A program made the position numbers and the translations under genes. Positions 24,632 to 35,073 of a stretch of 64,000 nt of DNA are shown here, piece after piece. The stretch is from Janthinobacterium lividum PAMC 25724 (GTDB taxonomy: Bacteria; Pseudomonadota; Gammaproteobacteria; Burkholderiales; Burkholderiaceae_D). Within the stretch, counting starts at the first letter, position 1. Every line of letters starts with the position of its first letter. Location: assembly GCA_000242815.2 (NCBI GenBank), contig AHHB01000021.1, forward strand, positions 62,001 through 126,000, read 5' to 3'. The notes beneath the pieces were generated by a model. The model was not told the DNA's origin. It saw nothing but the letters and a program-made list of their open reading frames with translations, and made no database searches.

Positions 24632-26985
24632 CAAGCTTTTCCAGCCGTCCTGCCGTCGAGCCTGTCGCCATCGTGAGATATCTGTTCCGCTGACACTTTG
24701 CAAGAGTGCAGACGTCGTCGATCGTCGTCGCATGGCGCAGCATGCGAGCGGCGCTGCACAAATTTTTCCAGGTCCGTGAGCGTCAAGGGGCGGCTGAAGA
24801 AGTATCCCTGGTAGGCGCGACAACCGTAACGCGCCAGGAAATCACGCTGTGCCAGCGTCTCGACGCCCTCCGCGATGACAGCGATGTTCAGGCTGTGCGC
24901 CAGGGCGATGATGGTTTTGGCGATCGATGCATCGCTAGGGTCATGCGTCACGTCGCGGACAAAGGACTTGTCTATCTTTAACTGGTCCAGCGGCAAGCGC
25001 TTGAGATAGGCCAGGGAAGAATAGCCCGTGCCAAAATCGTCGAGTGAAAAACCGACGCCGTGCGCTTTGATTGCGGACATCTTGGCGATCACGCCACCGA
25101 CGTCGGACACCAGCAGGCTCTCGGTCAGCTCAAGCTTGAGAAGACGAGGGTTGGCACCGCTGCTGGCCAGGGCGCACAGTACCTGATCGACAAAATTGTC
25201 CTGGTTGAACTGGCGCACGCTGACATTGACCGCGATGCTCAGATAGCGCATGTCCGGGTGTCCGGCCCAGGCGACCAATTGTGCGCAGGCCGTTTCAAGC
25301 ACCCATTGTCCCAGCGGCAGGATCACGCCGATTTCTTCGGCCAGCGCAATGAAGTCGCTGGGCGGCACCAGCGCGCGCAGCGGGTGTTGCCAGCGTACCA
25401 GCGCTTCGACGCCGGTAACGTCCCCACGGTGGTCGATTTGCGGCTGGTAATGGAGTATCAACTGCCGGCATGGAATAGCGTCGCGCAAGTCCGTTTCCAG
25501 CGCGGCCCGTTCCAGCATGGCCACCTCCATGGCGGGATCGAAGAAGCGCAAGGCATTGCGTCCCACCGCCTTGGACTTGTACATGGCCAGGTCTGCCTGC
25601 TTGAGCAGATCGTCGATACTGGTCAGATTGCCCATGAAGAGCGTGGCGCCGATACTCGAGGTGCTGCGGTGGCTAAGCTGCTTGAGCCAGTAAGTCTGGC
25701 TCAGTTCTTGCAGTATCTTGTTGCCGATGATATCGACCTGGGCTGCCGCCTGTTCCGCATTCACATGCAGGTCCGTCAGCATGACGACGAACTCATCGCC
25801 ACCCAGGCGCGCTACGGTGTCGCCAGCGCGCACGCAGCCGACCAGGCGCCGCGCGACTTGATTGAGCAATAGGTCGCCCATGCCGTGCCCAAGCGTGTCG
25901 TTGAGTGTCTTGAAATTGTCCAGATCAATGAATAGGACGGCGCCATGCTTGCCGCTGCGCATGCTCGATGTCTTCGCCTGCTTCAGGCGGTCCAGCAGCA
26001 AGATGCGGTTGGGCAGATTGGTGAGTTGATCGAAGAAGGCCAGTTGCTGTATTTGCTTCTCTGTCTTCTTGCGCTCGGCGCGCCGAAAGCGGTGCCGTTT
26101 TTGTATCAGCAGCAGCCCGAGCGTGCTGAAAACGGCGACCAAACCGAACAGGATGCTTTGCGCATACAAGCTCTGGCGCCACGGCGCGAACAAAATCTCG
26201 GTGTCGCGGCTCACGGCGATGCGCAGCGTCGTCCCGAAGATGGACGCGTTCGACGGCACGTCGCGCTCGGCGACCATGCGATGCTGCTCGGCGCTGCGCG
26301 CCAGGCCGGGCATCCGGGCGTCGGTCTGGCGCGAAGAAGCCAGGTACATCTGGCCGTCTTCGCGTGAAATCGAGCTATGCACATCGTGCGCATAACGAAT
26401 CGAATCGAGCAGGTCGGAAAAATAGGCGGGCGCCAGGCTGACCATGACGATGCCGCCAAAACGGCCCTGAAACCCGCTGATGCGCCGGCACAGGCTGATC
26501 GCGCCGGGAACGGCGGTGTCGCCGGGCGGTGCGCTCACGTGCAGCAATTGCGGATCGGCGAGTCGCATGGCTTTTTGGAAGCAATCGTTTTGCCGGAAGC
26601 TTTCGGCCGCCATGTCGGCGTCGCTGCCCGCGACCACCTGCCCGTCAGGACCGATGACCAGGATGGGGCGGATGCCGATCAGCGTATCGTTGATCACTTT
26701 GAGCCAGTGGTTGGCCCGCCGCAGGTGATCGCCTTGCGCCTGCCAAGTGGCCAGTTCGTCGATGATGCTGTCGATCACCCGCTTGCTCAATTTTAATTGC
26801 GGCGTTAAATTCTTTTCCACGATTTCCGCCTGCATCGCCAGCCGCTCGTGTTCCTGGCGATTAATCCGGTGATATTCCTCGTACTGGGTAAATGCAATGA
26901 AGCCGGCCAATGCCGACAACACCATGGCGTGGATCAGCCATTGCTGGAGAAAGTGTTCATTTTTAATCTGCTGCGGTGCGGACAT
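24592..26985 (-). CDS. Membrane GGDEF-EAL cyclic-di-GMP protein
   Basis: About 797 residues. Two transmembrane segments (WLIHAMVLSALAGFIAFTQY and SILFGLVAVFSTLGLLLIQK) enclose a periplasmic sensor region of about 240 residues, Cache-like in layout. The GGDEF domain keeps RLGGDEFVVML, and the EAL domain keeps EALVRWQHP, NVSVRQFNQDNF and DDFGTGYSSLAYLKRLPLDQ, so both synthesis and hydrolysis of cyclic-di-GMP are possible. The Met at 26985 fits best, although the frame is open to 27204. After the EAL domain an unusual basic tail of about 50 residues crosses into the 3' end of the CYTH-CHAD gene, perhaps after loss of an earlier stop. Confidence 0.88.
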   Translation of the reverse strand: MSAPQQIKNEHFLQQWLIHAMVLSALAGFIAFTQYEEYHRINRQEHERLAMQAEIVEKNLTPQLKLSKRVIDSIIDELATWQAQGDHLRRANHWLKVINDTLIGIRPILVIGPDGQVVAGSDADMAAESFRQNDCFQKAMRLADPQLLHVSAPPGDTAVPGAISLCRRISGFQGRFGGIVMVSLAPAYFSDLLDSIRYAHDVHSSISREDGQMYLASSRQTDARMPGLARSAEQHRMVAERDVPSNASIFGTTLRIAVSRDTEILFAPWRQSLYAQSILFGLVAVFSTLGLLLIQKRHRFRRAERKKTEKQIQQLAFFDQLTNLPNRILLLDRLKQAKTSSMRSGKHGAVLFIDLDNFKTLNDTLGHGMGDLLLNQVARRLVGCVRAGDTVARLGGDEFVVMLTDLHVNAEQAAAQVDIIGNKILQELSQTYWLKQLSHRSTSSIGATLFMGNLTSIDDLLKQADLAMYKSKAVGRNALRFFDPAMEVAMLERAALETDLRDAIPCRQLILHYQPQIDHRGDVTGVEALVRWQHPLRALVPPSDFIALAEEIGVILPLGQWVLETACAQLVAWAGHPDMRYLSIAVNVSVRQFNQDNFVDQVLCALASSGANPRLLKLELTESLLVSDVGGVIAKMSAIKAHGVGFSLDDFGTGYSSLAYLKRLPLDQLKIDKSFVRDVTHDPSDASIAKTIIALAHSLNIAVIAEGVETLAQRDFLARYGCRAYQGYFFSRPLTLTDLEKFVQRRSHAAPCDDDRRRLHSCKVSAEQISHDGDRLDGRTAGKACQALSFDGKGACA

Positions 26986-27260
26986 GGAAGGTATGCGAGG
27001 TTCTGGCGCGGCAACCCGTTGCCACTGGCTTGCTTCGATCCAGATGGCCAAATGCTTTTGTTGCGAATGAGAAAGTGTAGCGGGGCATGCGTAAGCAAAA
27101 TGTAAATTGCTTAGTCGGGCATGTAAATGTTTCGTAAATTCTGCACAAATAAAAAAGGAAGTTATTACCTTTCGGTAAAAACTTCCTTTGGGAAAATATG
27201 ACAATTTTCAAGTCATGTTTTCATGTCAACATGTCGTTGACGTTGACAAGAGAGACGCGC

Positions 27261-27839
27261 TTAGGCGAAGTTCTTGGCAACGAATTCCCAGTTGACCAGG
27301 CCCCAGAACGTTTCCACGTACTTGGCGCGCAGGTTGCGGTAATCGATGTAGTAGGCGTGTTCCCATACGTCGCAGGTCAGCAGTGGCTTGTCGCCGGTGG
27401 TCAGAGGGCAGCCGGCGTTCGAGGTGTTGACGATGTCGACGGAGCCGTCGGCTTTTTGTACCAGCCAGGTCCAGCCCGAACCGAAGTTGCCTATGCACGA
27501 CTTGGTGAATTCTTCCTTGAACTTGTCGAACGACGACCATTTGGCGTTGATCGCGTCAGCCACGGCACCGGTAGGCGCGCCGCCGCCGGCCGGCTTCATG
27601 CCGTTCCAGTAGAAGGTGTGGTTCCATACTTGTGCTGCATTGTTGAAGATGCCGCCCGACGATTTCTTGATGATCTCTTCCAGCGACAGGTTCTCGAACT
27701 CGGTACCCTTGATCAGGTTATTCAAGTTGGTGACATACGCCTGGTGATGCTTGGCATAGTGGTATTCCAGGGTTTCTTTCGAAATATGCGGCGCCAGAGC
27801 GTCCATTTCATACGGCAGTGGTGGCAGAGTATGTTCCAT
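27261..27839 (-). CDS. sodB: Superoxide dismutase, Fe type
   Basis: A 192-residue cytoplasmic enzyme that converts superoxide to oxygen and peroxide. Metal ligands lie in [20 protein letters not shown] and [11 protein letters not shown]. Gln in [15 protein letters not shown] is at the position typical of iron-type enzymes. AGGGA lies 7 bp before the start at 27839. The same frame is open upstream to 28178, but that part has no family similarity and is taken as chance. It lies downstream of xseA on the same strand after a 352-bp gap, so it probably has its own promoter. Confidence 0.95.
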   Translation of the reverse strand: MEHTLPPLPYEMDALAPHISKETLEYHYAKHHQAYVTNLNNLIKGTEFENLSLEEIIKKSSGGIFNNAAQVWNHTFYWNGMKPAGGGAPTGAVADAINAKWSSFDKFKEEFTKSCIGNFGSGWTWLVQKADGSVDIVNTSNAGCPLTTGDKPLLTCDVWEHAYYIDYRNLRAKYVETFWGLVNWEFVAKNFA

Positions 27840-28191
27840 GTGATGTCCCTTTATGGTGAGTATTCGGAGTCTTCCGGCCTGGGCCGGAGGGTTGAGCCTT
27901 GCGTGCTTGAACCAAGCATTCTTGCTGAACGAGCCACTATTGTAAAGCGGATGCGCCATTGCTGCAGATTCCGGCACGCGTGGCCGATGCTGTCGGCGTA
28001 GTGATTCTCGTTTAGCTAAAGTCGCGAGGAAATGGTCGCTGCCGCAAGCCTCAGCGGACGCTGGCGCACGGATAGCCTGCGTCTTGCAAGCCTTCTTCGA
28101 CGCCATGCAGGCTTGCGTTGAAGAAGGGGCTGGACCTATCGTGCACTGTGAGGCGTGCACCACCATGCCGATGCTCATCGGGTGCTCTTTG
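27840..28191. other. Intergenic region between xseA and sodB
   Basis: 352 bp with no supported gene. An imperfect inverted repeat (CCTTCTTC at 28091-28098 with GAAGAAGG at 28120-28127) lacks a T-tract. The sodB promoter should be here on the minus strand, but I cannot place it. Confidence 0.4.
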
Positions 28192-29553
28192 TTACGTTAG
28201 CGTCGCCTGTACGCTGGCGATGCCGATCTGCGCGCTGCCTTCGGCCAGGCGCACATTGACGTTCTGGCGCGCCTGTAGCTGCGCCGGCGAGCGCACGATG
28301 GCGCCCTTTTCATCGCGCACGATAGCGTAGCCGCGCTCCAGGGTGCGCTGGGGATTCAATAGTTCCAGCTGCGCCGTCAGGCCGTCGAGGTGGTGGTGCC
28401 GCTGGCCTAGTTGCTGCGCCATGGCCGCGCCGCTGCGGCGCTGCATTTCCACCAGGCGCACGCGCGGCGCCGTGACGTCGGGCCGCAAGGCGACCCAGCG
28501 CGAACGCAAGCGCTCGAGCGCGAACTGCGACTGCTTCACGGGCGCGCGCGCCGCATGCGTCATGGCCGTCGACAGGGCCAGCAACTGCAAGCGCTGTTGC
28601 TGCAACTGCGCTTTCGGGTTGAGCAGGCGACGGCTGTGGCGGTCCAGCGTTTGCGCTGCATCGTCGAGGCTGCGGCGCATGGCGCGGCGCAAGTCTGCCG
28701 CATCGGCGCGCAGCGATGCCAGCCAGTCGGCGCGCGGCGTGGCCGCCAGTTCGGCCGCCGCCGTCGGCGTGGCCGCGCGCAGGTCGGCCGCGAAGTCGGC
28801 GATGGTGAAATCGGTCTCGTGACCCACGCCGCTGATGACGGGCATGGAACAATCGGCGATCGCGTAGGCCACGGCTTCATCGTTGAACGACCATAAGTCT
28901 TCGATGCTGCCGCCGCCACGGCATACCAGCAGCACGTCGCACTCGGCCCTTGTCGATGCCGTGCGGATGGCTTGCGCGATTTTTTCCGGCGCTTGCTGGC
29001 CCTGTACGGGCGTAGGGTACACAATGATATTGATGTGCGGTGCACGGCGCTTGAGCGCGATCAGCACGTCGCGCAGGGCCGCCGCTTGCGCGCTGGTGAC
29101 GATGCCGATGCTGCGCGCAAACATCGGAATGGGGCGCTTGCGTTCCTGCTCGAACAGGCCCTGTGCGGCCAGTTTTTCCTTCAGGCGCTGAAACGCTTCA
29201 TACAGGGCGCCCACGCCGGCGCGGCGGATGGCTTCCACGTTGATCTGGTAATCGCCGCGCGCGCCATACAGGGTGACGAGGGCGCGCACTTCGACTTTGT
29301 CGCCTTCGCGCGGCGTGAAGCCGGCGTACTGGGCGCGGCCGCGGAACATCACGGCGCGCACCTGGGCGCCATCGTCTTTCAAGGTGAAATACCAGTGGCC
29401 CGAGGCGGCGCGCGTGAAGTTGGAAATCTCGCCGGCGATCCAGGTCAGAGGGAACGAGCGCTCGAGCAGGCGCGCGACGGCCTGGTTCAGGGCGCTGACG
29501 GTCAGCACGGGCGGGGCGGCAAAGCCGCTGTCAGTCGGGGTGTCGGTCATCAT
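28192..29553 (-). CDS. xseA: Exodeoxyribonuclease VII large subunit
   Basis: About 453 residues. With the small subunit XseB it degrades single-stranded DNA in repair. The N-terminal OB-fold ([40 protein letters not shown]) and the catalytic domain ([59 protein letters not shown]) are complete, followed by a long coiled region and the C-terminal [13 protein letters not shown]. The start is one of two adjacent Met codons at 29553/29550; neither has a good ribosome site. Its upstream region is the DnaA-box repeat array. Confidence 0.95.
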   Translation of the reverse strand: MMTDTPTDSGFAAPPVLTVSALNQAVARLLERSFPLTWIAGEISNFTRAASGHWYFTLKDDGAQVRAVMFRGRAQYAGFTPREGDKVEVRALVTLYGARGDYQINVEAIRRAGVGALYEAFQRLKEKLAAQGLFEQERKRPIPMFARSIGIVTSAQAAALRDVLIALKRRAPHINIIVYPTPVQGQQAPEKIAQAIRTASTRAECDVLLVCRGGGSIEDLWSFNDEAVAYAIADCSMPVISGVGHETDFTIADFAADLRAATPTAAAELAATPRADWLASLRADAADLRRAMRRSLDDAAQTLDRHSRRLLNPKAQLQQQRLQLLALSTAMTHAARAPVKQSQFALERLRSRWVALRPDVTAPRVRLVEMQRRSGAAMAQQLGQRHHHLDGLTAQLELLNPQRTLERGYAIVRDEKGAIVRSPAQLQARQNVNVRLAEGSAQIGIASVQATLT

Positions 29554-29671
29554 GAAGTGGGAGAGGGAAGGGAACTGTCCACATATTATCGGCGAGGTCA
29601 TGCTTATGTCATATATCGCGCAAAACAACAAGTTCTATTTCTAAGTATTTGATTTTATGTGGAATTCCTGT

Positions 29672-30700
29672 ATGCCTGATTTGCGTGCACAGGGAAAAAA
29701 TCCTTTAATATCAAGCACATCAACGCAGCCCCTGCCACTTACGCACAAAGTTATCCACAGAAAGTGTGCGGAACTTTTTTCCATGCACCAACGTTGCCGA
29801 GCAGAGCTGTTTTGGCGAGGAAAAATGCCTTGCTACATTTTTGCGCACGGCAATAAAATGCTGAGGAATCAATCGCTTAGTCTGCCATGCATGGCCTTGC
29901 GCACAATCTTATCCACAAAAAATGTGCAGAACTCCGATCTGGCGTGTGAATTATCCACCGACATGCCCATGGCACGGCTTGCCTGAATTTTGCGCAGCAT
30001 AAGAATATTCATATAAATCAATAGTTTAGTATCGCAGTGTGTGCATTGCGCACAATCTTATCCACAGAATATGTGCAAAACTGCCTAAACCGTAGCGTCT
30101 CTTCGCCGGATCTTTCACTGCACGCGCGGGTTGTGAGTCTGCCTTATTTTTAAGCATGTAAAAAAAATCCTTTAAAATCAATGCTCTTCCAGGGAGTTAA
30201 TCAGCTTGCTCACAATCTTATCCACACTTTATGTGTGGAACTGCACTGGCGCCGGAAAAGTACAGTATCGCAGCGAAACGCGGCCATCAAAATGCCGCTT
30301 TTCGGCTCCTGCCACATTTTTATGCAAGCTCAAAAAAACGATATAAATCAATGTACTTGGCGTCTATTCTTGCGCTTGCACACAATCTTGTCCACAGATT
30401 GTGTGTGAAACTTTGACGCTGACTAAGTCGCCTATTTTTCGCCGCCTGCCACTTTTTTGCGCATTGATTTAATCTCCTTTAAAATCAGGCACTTAATCGA
30501 ATTACTTGGCTTTGCGCACAATCTTGTCCACAGTAAATGTGCAAAACTCTTCAACTGTTAATTTATTGGCATTGACTATGCTCGATAAACTGCTATGCCT
30601 GTATTTTACGCATACCGACAATACCCATGTAAATCAATGACTTGCATGCTGCACTTCATGCTTGCTCACAATCTTATCCACACAAAGTGTGCAAAACTGT
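29672..30700. repeat. Seven-unit ~150-bp tandem repeat array, each unit with one DnaA box
   Basis: Non-coding DNA between divergent xseA and exbB made of seven degenerate direct repeats beginning near 29672, 29826, 29980, 30140, 30310, 30447 and 30596 (periods 137-170 bp). Each has block A (TGCC then a T-run and GCGCA-like end), block B (resembling TTTAAAATCAATG) and block C. In block C a DnaA box lies between GCACAATC and ATGTGCAAAACT-like arms. Boxes: TTATCCACA at 29751, 29909, 30058, 30218 and 30674; TTGTCCACA at 30388 and 30524. Arms can pair; in unit 5 they are a perfect 9-bp inverted repeat (CACACAATC / GATTGTGTG) exactly around the box. TTATCCACA is the consensus DnaA site. No dnaA, dnaN, repA or gidA is near, so this is a candidate DnaA-binding locus of unknown role. 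Confidence 0.9.
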
Positions 30701-30882
30701 GCACTGGCGCTATACGCCCGGCGCGTGGTGTGGGCCAGTGTGCAGTCAGTCACCACTTGCCGCCGACGCGGCAACGCGCTACATTGCGCCATTCCCGCGC
30801 CGACATGTCATCGCATTTCGGCGCTCGCTACAATACGGTTTGTCCGGGCGCTGCATCGCCGTCTCTTTACCAGGAGTTTCTT

Positions 30883-31488
30883 TTGCTTGCTATATTCCAA
30901 GCCGCTGGCTGGCCCATCTGGCTGTTGTTGATTGCTTCCATCGTCGCCCTGGCCCTGATCATCGAGCGCGTGTTTTACTTGCGTCGTGGCAAGATCTTGC
31001 CCCGCAAGCTCTTCGATGAAGTGGTGCAGGTGTATCGCAGCGGCAAGATCACGCCCGATACGGTAAGCAAGCTGGAAGACAATTCGCCGCTGGGCGTGGT
31101 GCTGGCCGCCGCCTTGCGCAATGTCAACGCGCCGCGCGAGGTGATGAAGGAATCGATCGAGGAGGCGGGCAGTGGCGTGGCCCACGTGCTGGAGCGCTAC
31201 CTGACCACCCTCGGCACCATCGCCACCCTGGCCCCACTGATGGGGCTATTTGGCACGGTGGTGGGCATGATTGAAATCTTCGGTTCGCAAAATGCCAGCG
31301 GATCGAATCCGGCCCAGCTGGCCCACGGCATTTCGGTGGCGCTATACAACACCGGCTTTGGCCTCGCCATCGCGATGCCGGCACTGATCTTCTACCGCCA
31401 TTTCCGCGCCCTCGTCGACAGCTTCGTTATTGACATGGAGCAACAAGCGGTCAAGTTCGTCGACATCGTCCACAGTGGCCGTCAATGA
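30883..31488 (+). CDS. exbB: ExbB/TolQ-family proton channel subunit
   Basis: A 201-residue inner-membrane protein that with ExbD and TonB turns proton motive force into energy for outer-membrane transport. Three transmembrane helices are visible (WPIWLLLIASIVALALIIE; TLGTIATLAPLMGLFGTVVG; GISVALYNTGFGLAIAMPAL), the last two carrying the conserved channel residues of the MotA/TolQ/ExbB family. The start is the TTG at 30883: AGGAG lies 6 bp upstream and the protein then begins MLAIFQAAGW as usual. A longer frame from 30595 runs into the repeat array and is rejected. The stop overlaps the exbD start by 4 bp. Confidence 0.92.
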   Translation: MLAIFQAAGWPIWLLLIASIVALALIIERVFYLRRGKILPRKLFDEVVQVYRSGKITPDTVSKLEDNSPLGVVLAAALRNVNAPREVMKESIEEAGSGVAHVLERYLTTLGTIATLAPLMGLFGTVVGMIEIFGSQNASGSNPAQLAHGISVALYNTGFGLAIAMPALIFYRHFRALVDSFVIDMEQQAVKFVDIVHSGRQ

Positions 31489-31925
31489 ACTTCCGCAAAG
31501 GCAAGGGGCGTGAAGACCCCGAAATCAATCTGATCCCGTTTATCGACGTGCTGCTGGTGATCCTGATCTTTCTGATGGTCAGCACCACCTACAGCAAATT
31601 TACGCAGCTGCAGATCACCTTGCCGACGGCCGACGCCGAGCAAGCGAAGGACAAGCCACAGCAGATCGACGTCACTATCGATGCCAAGGGTAACTACACT
31701 GTGAACCGCGAACCGGTCTCGTTTCGCGACGTCGCTGGCCTGGCCGATGCCTTGCAGAGCGCGGCCAGGGCGGCCAATGGCGGCAAGGCGCCCGCGCAGA
31801 CGCCCGTGGTGGTGCTCAACGCCGACCAATTCGCCATGCACCAGATGGTCATCCATGTCATGGAAGCGGCGCGCCTGGCCGGCTATGAAAAGCTGACGTT
31901 TGCGGCGCAGGCGGGCGGCAAGTAA
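31485..31925 (+). CDS. exbD: ExbD/TolR-family biopolymer transport protein
   Basis: A 146-residue partner of ExbB with a single N-terminal transmembrane helix holding the conserved Asp (PEINLIPFIDVLLVILIFLM) and a periplasmic domain (TIDAKGNYTVNREPVSFRDV, VVVLNADQFAMHQMVIHVME). The coupled 4-bp overlap with exbB fixes the start. tonB is not in the window. The two TonB-type barrels in the window (37245 and possibly 12910) are potential clients. Confidence 0.93.
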   Translation: MNFRKGKGREDPEINLIPFIDVLLVILIFLMVSTTYSKFTQLQITLPTADAEQAKDKPQQIDVTIDAKGNYTVNREPVSFRDVAGLADALQSAARAANGGKAPAQTPVVVLNADQFAMHQMVIHVMEAARLAGYEKLTFAAQAGGK

Positions 31926-31954
31926 GGCAAACCTCCAACCCCAACCGAAGTGCC

Positions 31955-31981
31955 GGGGTCGGACCCTCAGGGTCCGACCCC
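31955..31981. repeat. REP-like 13-bp perfect palindrome
   Basis: Arms GGGGTCGGACCCT (31955-31967) and AGGGTCCGACCCC (31969-31981) around one C. It lies between exbD and lpxK and is followed by a T-rich stretch ending right before the lpxK start. It resembles the REP-like palindromes scattered in Oxalobacteraceae intergenic regions (recollection, not searched). There is no adjacent transposase. Confidence 0.75.
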
Positions 31982-32018
31982 AGGTGTTGATTTTGGGTTC
32001 CAATTTTATTTGACACCC

Positions 32019-33074
32019 ATGCCCACATCCTCCCCCGCCAAGCTTGAAACGACTCTCACCCGCGCCTGGCTGACGCGCGGTCCGCTGGCGTGCGCGCTTT
32101 GGCCTGTCTCTCTGCTGTTCGGCGCCCTGAGCGCGCTACGGCGCGGCCTGTACCGCGTCGGCGTGTTGAAATCGACGCGCCTGCCCGTGCCCGTCGTCGT
32201 CGTCGGCAATATCTTTATTGGCGGCACAGGCAAGACGCCGCTGACGATCTGGCTGGTGCAAGCCTTGCGCGACGCCGGCATGCGCCCTGGCGTCATTTCG
32301 CGTGGCCATGGCAGCGCCGAGCGCTTGCCGCGCGCCGTCACTGCCGCCTCTACGGCGCAGCAGGTGGGCGACGAGCCGCTGTTGATGTTCCAGCGCGGCG
32401 CTTGTCCCGTAATGGTGGGGCGCGACCGCGCGCAAGCGGGGCGGGCGCTACTGGCGGCGCACCCGGACGTCGACGTACTGGTCACGGACGACGGTTTGCA
32501 GCATTACGCTTTGCAGCGCGACGTGGAAATCGTGCTGTTCGATGGCCGCGGCGTTGGCAATGGCTGGTTGCTGCCGGCCGGCCCTTTGCGTGAATCGCCG
32601 CGCCGTCGGCGCGATGTGACCGTGCTCAATGCGCCCGAGTTGGCGCCGGCACTGCTGGGCAACGTCGCGCCCGCAGCTTCATTGGTGGTGCAGATGCTGC
32701 TCGATGGCAGCGTGGCCGAGCGCCTGCTCGAGCGCAGCGTGCAACTGCCGTTGGCGACCCTGGCGGCCAGCGGTCAGCGCATCGTGGCGGCGGCCGGCAT
32801 CGGCAATCCCCGGCGTTTCTTTGCCATGCTGCGCGCTGCCGGATTGGACTTTGTGGAGCTGTCCTTGCCCGACCATCACGACTTCCTCGACCAGCCATTT
32901 GCGGCACTCGACACGGATGTGATCTTGATCACCGAGAAGGATGCAGTAAAATGTGCGCAAATTGAATATCTCAAAGATGACCCGAGACTGTGGGTCGTCC
33001 CCGTCAGTGCGCGCATCGATAGCGCGCTGGCCCAACAAATTGTGGAGAAATGTCGTGGACGCTCGATTGCTTGA
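32019..33074 (+). CDS. lpxK: Tetraacyldisaccharide 4'-kinase
   Basis: A 351-residue membrane-associated kinase that phosphorylates the lipid A disaccharide precursor at the 4' position. The Walker A loop is [13 protein letters not shown], with [17 protein letters not shown] and the Walker B-like [11 protein letters not shown] further on, all LpxK signatures. ATG 32019 gives a normal N-terminus with a membrane-embedded helix ([17 protein letters not shown]). No ribosome site precedes it, since the REP-like element and its flank end only a few bases away. It continues the exbBD operon, and its 3' end overlaps the Trm112 gene by 20 bp. Confidence 0.93.
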   Translation: MPTSSPAKLETTLTRAWLTRGPLACALWPVSLLFGALSALRRGLYRVGVLKSTRLPVPVVVVGNIFIGGTGKTPLTIWLVQALRDAGMRPGVISRGHGSAERLPRAVTAASTAQQVGDEPLLMFQRGACPVMVGRDRAQAGRALLAAHPDVDVLVTDDGLQHYALQRDVEIVLFDGRGVGNGWLLPAGPLRESPRRRRDVTVLNAPELAPALLGNVAPAASLVVQMLLDGSVAERLLERSVQLPLATLAASGQRIVAAAGIGNPRRFFAMLRAAGLDFVELSLPDHHDFLDQPFAALDTDVILITEKDAVKCAQIEYLKDDPRLWVVPVSARIDSALAQQIVEKCRGRSIA

Positions 33075-33231
33075 TATCCTGGTCTGCCCTGTTTGCAAGG
33101 GTCCGCTTGAACACGATAAAAAGGCGCAGGAATTGATTTGCCGCGCCGACCGCCTGGCCTATCCTATCCGCGATGGCATCCCCATCATGTGGGCGGACGA
33201 AGCGCGCACCTTGCAAGACGCAGTGGAATAA
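33055..33231 (+). CDS. Trm112-family small zinc-ribbon-like protein
   Basis: A 58-residue protein starting [19 protein letters not shown], with one CPVC pair, then [20 protein letters not shown]. This is the Trm112/YcaR family, which in other organisms activates methyltransferases; bacterial roles are unclear. The start is GTG 33055 with GGAGA 7 bp upstream, inside the end of lpxK. The kdsB ATG follows the stop after 2 bp, giving the familiar order lpxK-Trm112-kdsB. Confidence 0.9.
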   Translation: MDARLLDILVCPVCKGPLEHDKKAQELICRADRLAYPIRDGIPIMWADEARTLQDAVE

Positions 33232-33233
33232 CG

Positions 33234-33989
33234 ATGGCGTTCATCGTCATCATCCCGGCCCGCCTGGCCTCGACGCGACTGCCGGGCAAGCCGCTGGCCG
33301 ACCTGGGCGGCAAGCCCATGGTGGTGCGCGTGGCCGAGCAAGCGCTGCTCTCGGGTGCCGCACGCGTCATCGTTGCCACCGACCATGACAGCATCCGCGC
33401 CGCCTGCGCCGCGCACGGCGTGGAAGTGTGCATGACGCGTGCCGACCATCCGTCGGGCACGGACCGCATCGCCGAAGTGGCGCGCACGCTCGATTTGCCG
33501 CCGGACGCCGTCGTCGTCAACCTGCAGGGTGACGAACCCTTGATCGATCCCTCCCTGCTGGCCGCCTGCGCGGCGCAGATCAGCGCCAGCGTCCCCATGG
33601 CCACGTGCGCCCACCCGCTGCATGATGTGCTTGAGGCCTTCAACCCGAATGTCGTCAAAGTGGTGCTGGACAAGGCGAATCGCGCCTTGTATTTTTCGCG
33701 CGCCTGCATCCCCTGGCACCGCGACGGCTTTGCACAGTCGCGTGAAACCTTGCCGCAAGGCTACGTGCCGCTGCGCCATATCGGCCTGTATGCGTACAGC
33801 AATGCGTTTTTGCAAACGTACCCCAGCCTGTCCGTGTCGCCGCTGGAAGCGATCGAGGCGCTGGAGCAGTTGCGCGTGCTGTGGCACGGTGTTGCCATCG
33901 CTGTGCACGTCACCGACTCGGCGCCTGCAGCCGGCGTTGATACGCCGGAAGATCTTGTCAGGGTGCAAGCCCACTACGGCGTTCTGTAA
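33234..33989 (+). CDS. kdsB: 3-deoxy-manno-octulosonate cytidylyltransferase
   Basis: A 251-residue cytoplasmic enzyme that makes CMP-Kdo for the LPS inner core. Motifs: the N-terminal nucleotide-binding [57 protein letters not shown] and the C-terminal [12 protein letters not shown], all as in KdsB. The start follows the Trm112 stop by 2 bp. Together with lpxK it forms a lipid A/Kdo gene block. No terminator is obvious in the 252 bp before adk. Confidence 0.95.
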   Translation: MAFIVIIPARLASTRLPGKPLADLGGKPMVVRVAEQALLSGAARVIVATDHDSIRAACAAHGVEVCMTRADHPSGTDRIAEVARTLDLPPDAVVVNLQGDEPLIDPSLLAACAAQISASVPMATCAHPLHDVLEAFNPNVVKVVLDKANRALYFSRACIPWHRDGFAQSRETLPQGYVPLRHIGLYAYSNAFLQTYPSLSVSPLEAIEALEQLRVLWHGVAIAVHVTDSAPAAGVDTPEDLVRVQAHYGVL

Positions 33990-34178
33990 CGCGCTGGCGG
34001 CAAAGCGGCAAAGCGGCAGGTGTGCAACGGTGGTTTGTATGCCTGCAGCAAAAACCACATTTTGAAACCCCTGTCTCGCTTATTACTGGCTTTGATCAAT
34101 CAGGGCATGACAATTCGACAGCAAACTGGCGCTGCGGGGATTTTTTGTGGTAAGTTTCGTAGAGAAAGATAGTCATAG

Positions 34179-34898
<720 letters not shown>

Positions 34899-34910
34899 GC
34901 AGTGATGTAA

Positions 34911-34937
34911 AAGCGGACCTCAGCGTCCGCTTTTTTT
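34911..34937 (+). terminator. Rho-independent terminator after adk
   Basis: Stem AAGCGGAC / GTCCGCTT with a 6-nt loop is followed by a T-run to 34937. Confidence 0.92.
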
Positions 34938-35073
34938 CTGCCCGCATCGCTGAAGGCATAACGTTTTCGTAGTTCAGGTTTTTTGCAGGTCGTGTTTTCC
35001 TGGCTGCGCGTGCCTACCCGGTGCGTTCTGCAGCTGTTGGCAATGACGTCGGATGAAAACAGAAGGGGACGAT

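Noticed and set aside
27840-28178. N-terminal extension of superoxide dismutase
   Set aside because: The frame is open, but the added 113 residues have no similarity to the family, and AGGGA precedes the normal start at 27839.
29672-30700. CRISPR array or plasmid-type iterons
   Set aside because: Repeat period is about 150 bp with degenerate copies and no unique spacers of CRISPR size; no cas or rep gene is near.
29672-30700. Chromosomal origin oriC
   Set aside because: DnaA boxes fit, but dnaA, dnaN, gyrB, rpmH, parAB and gidA are all missing on both sides, and boxes are spaced too regularly and widely for a typical oriC. Kept only as an alternative.
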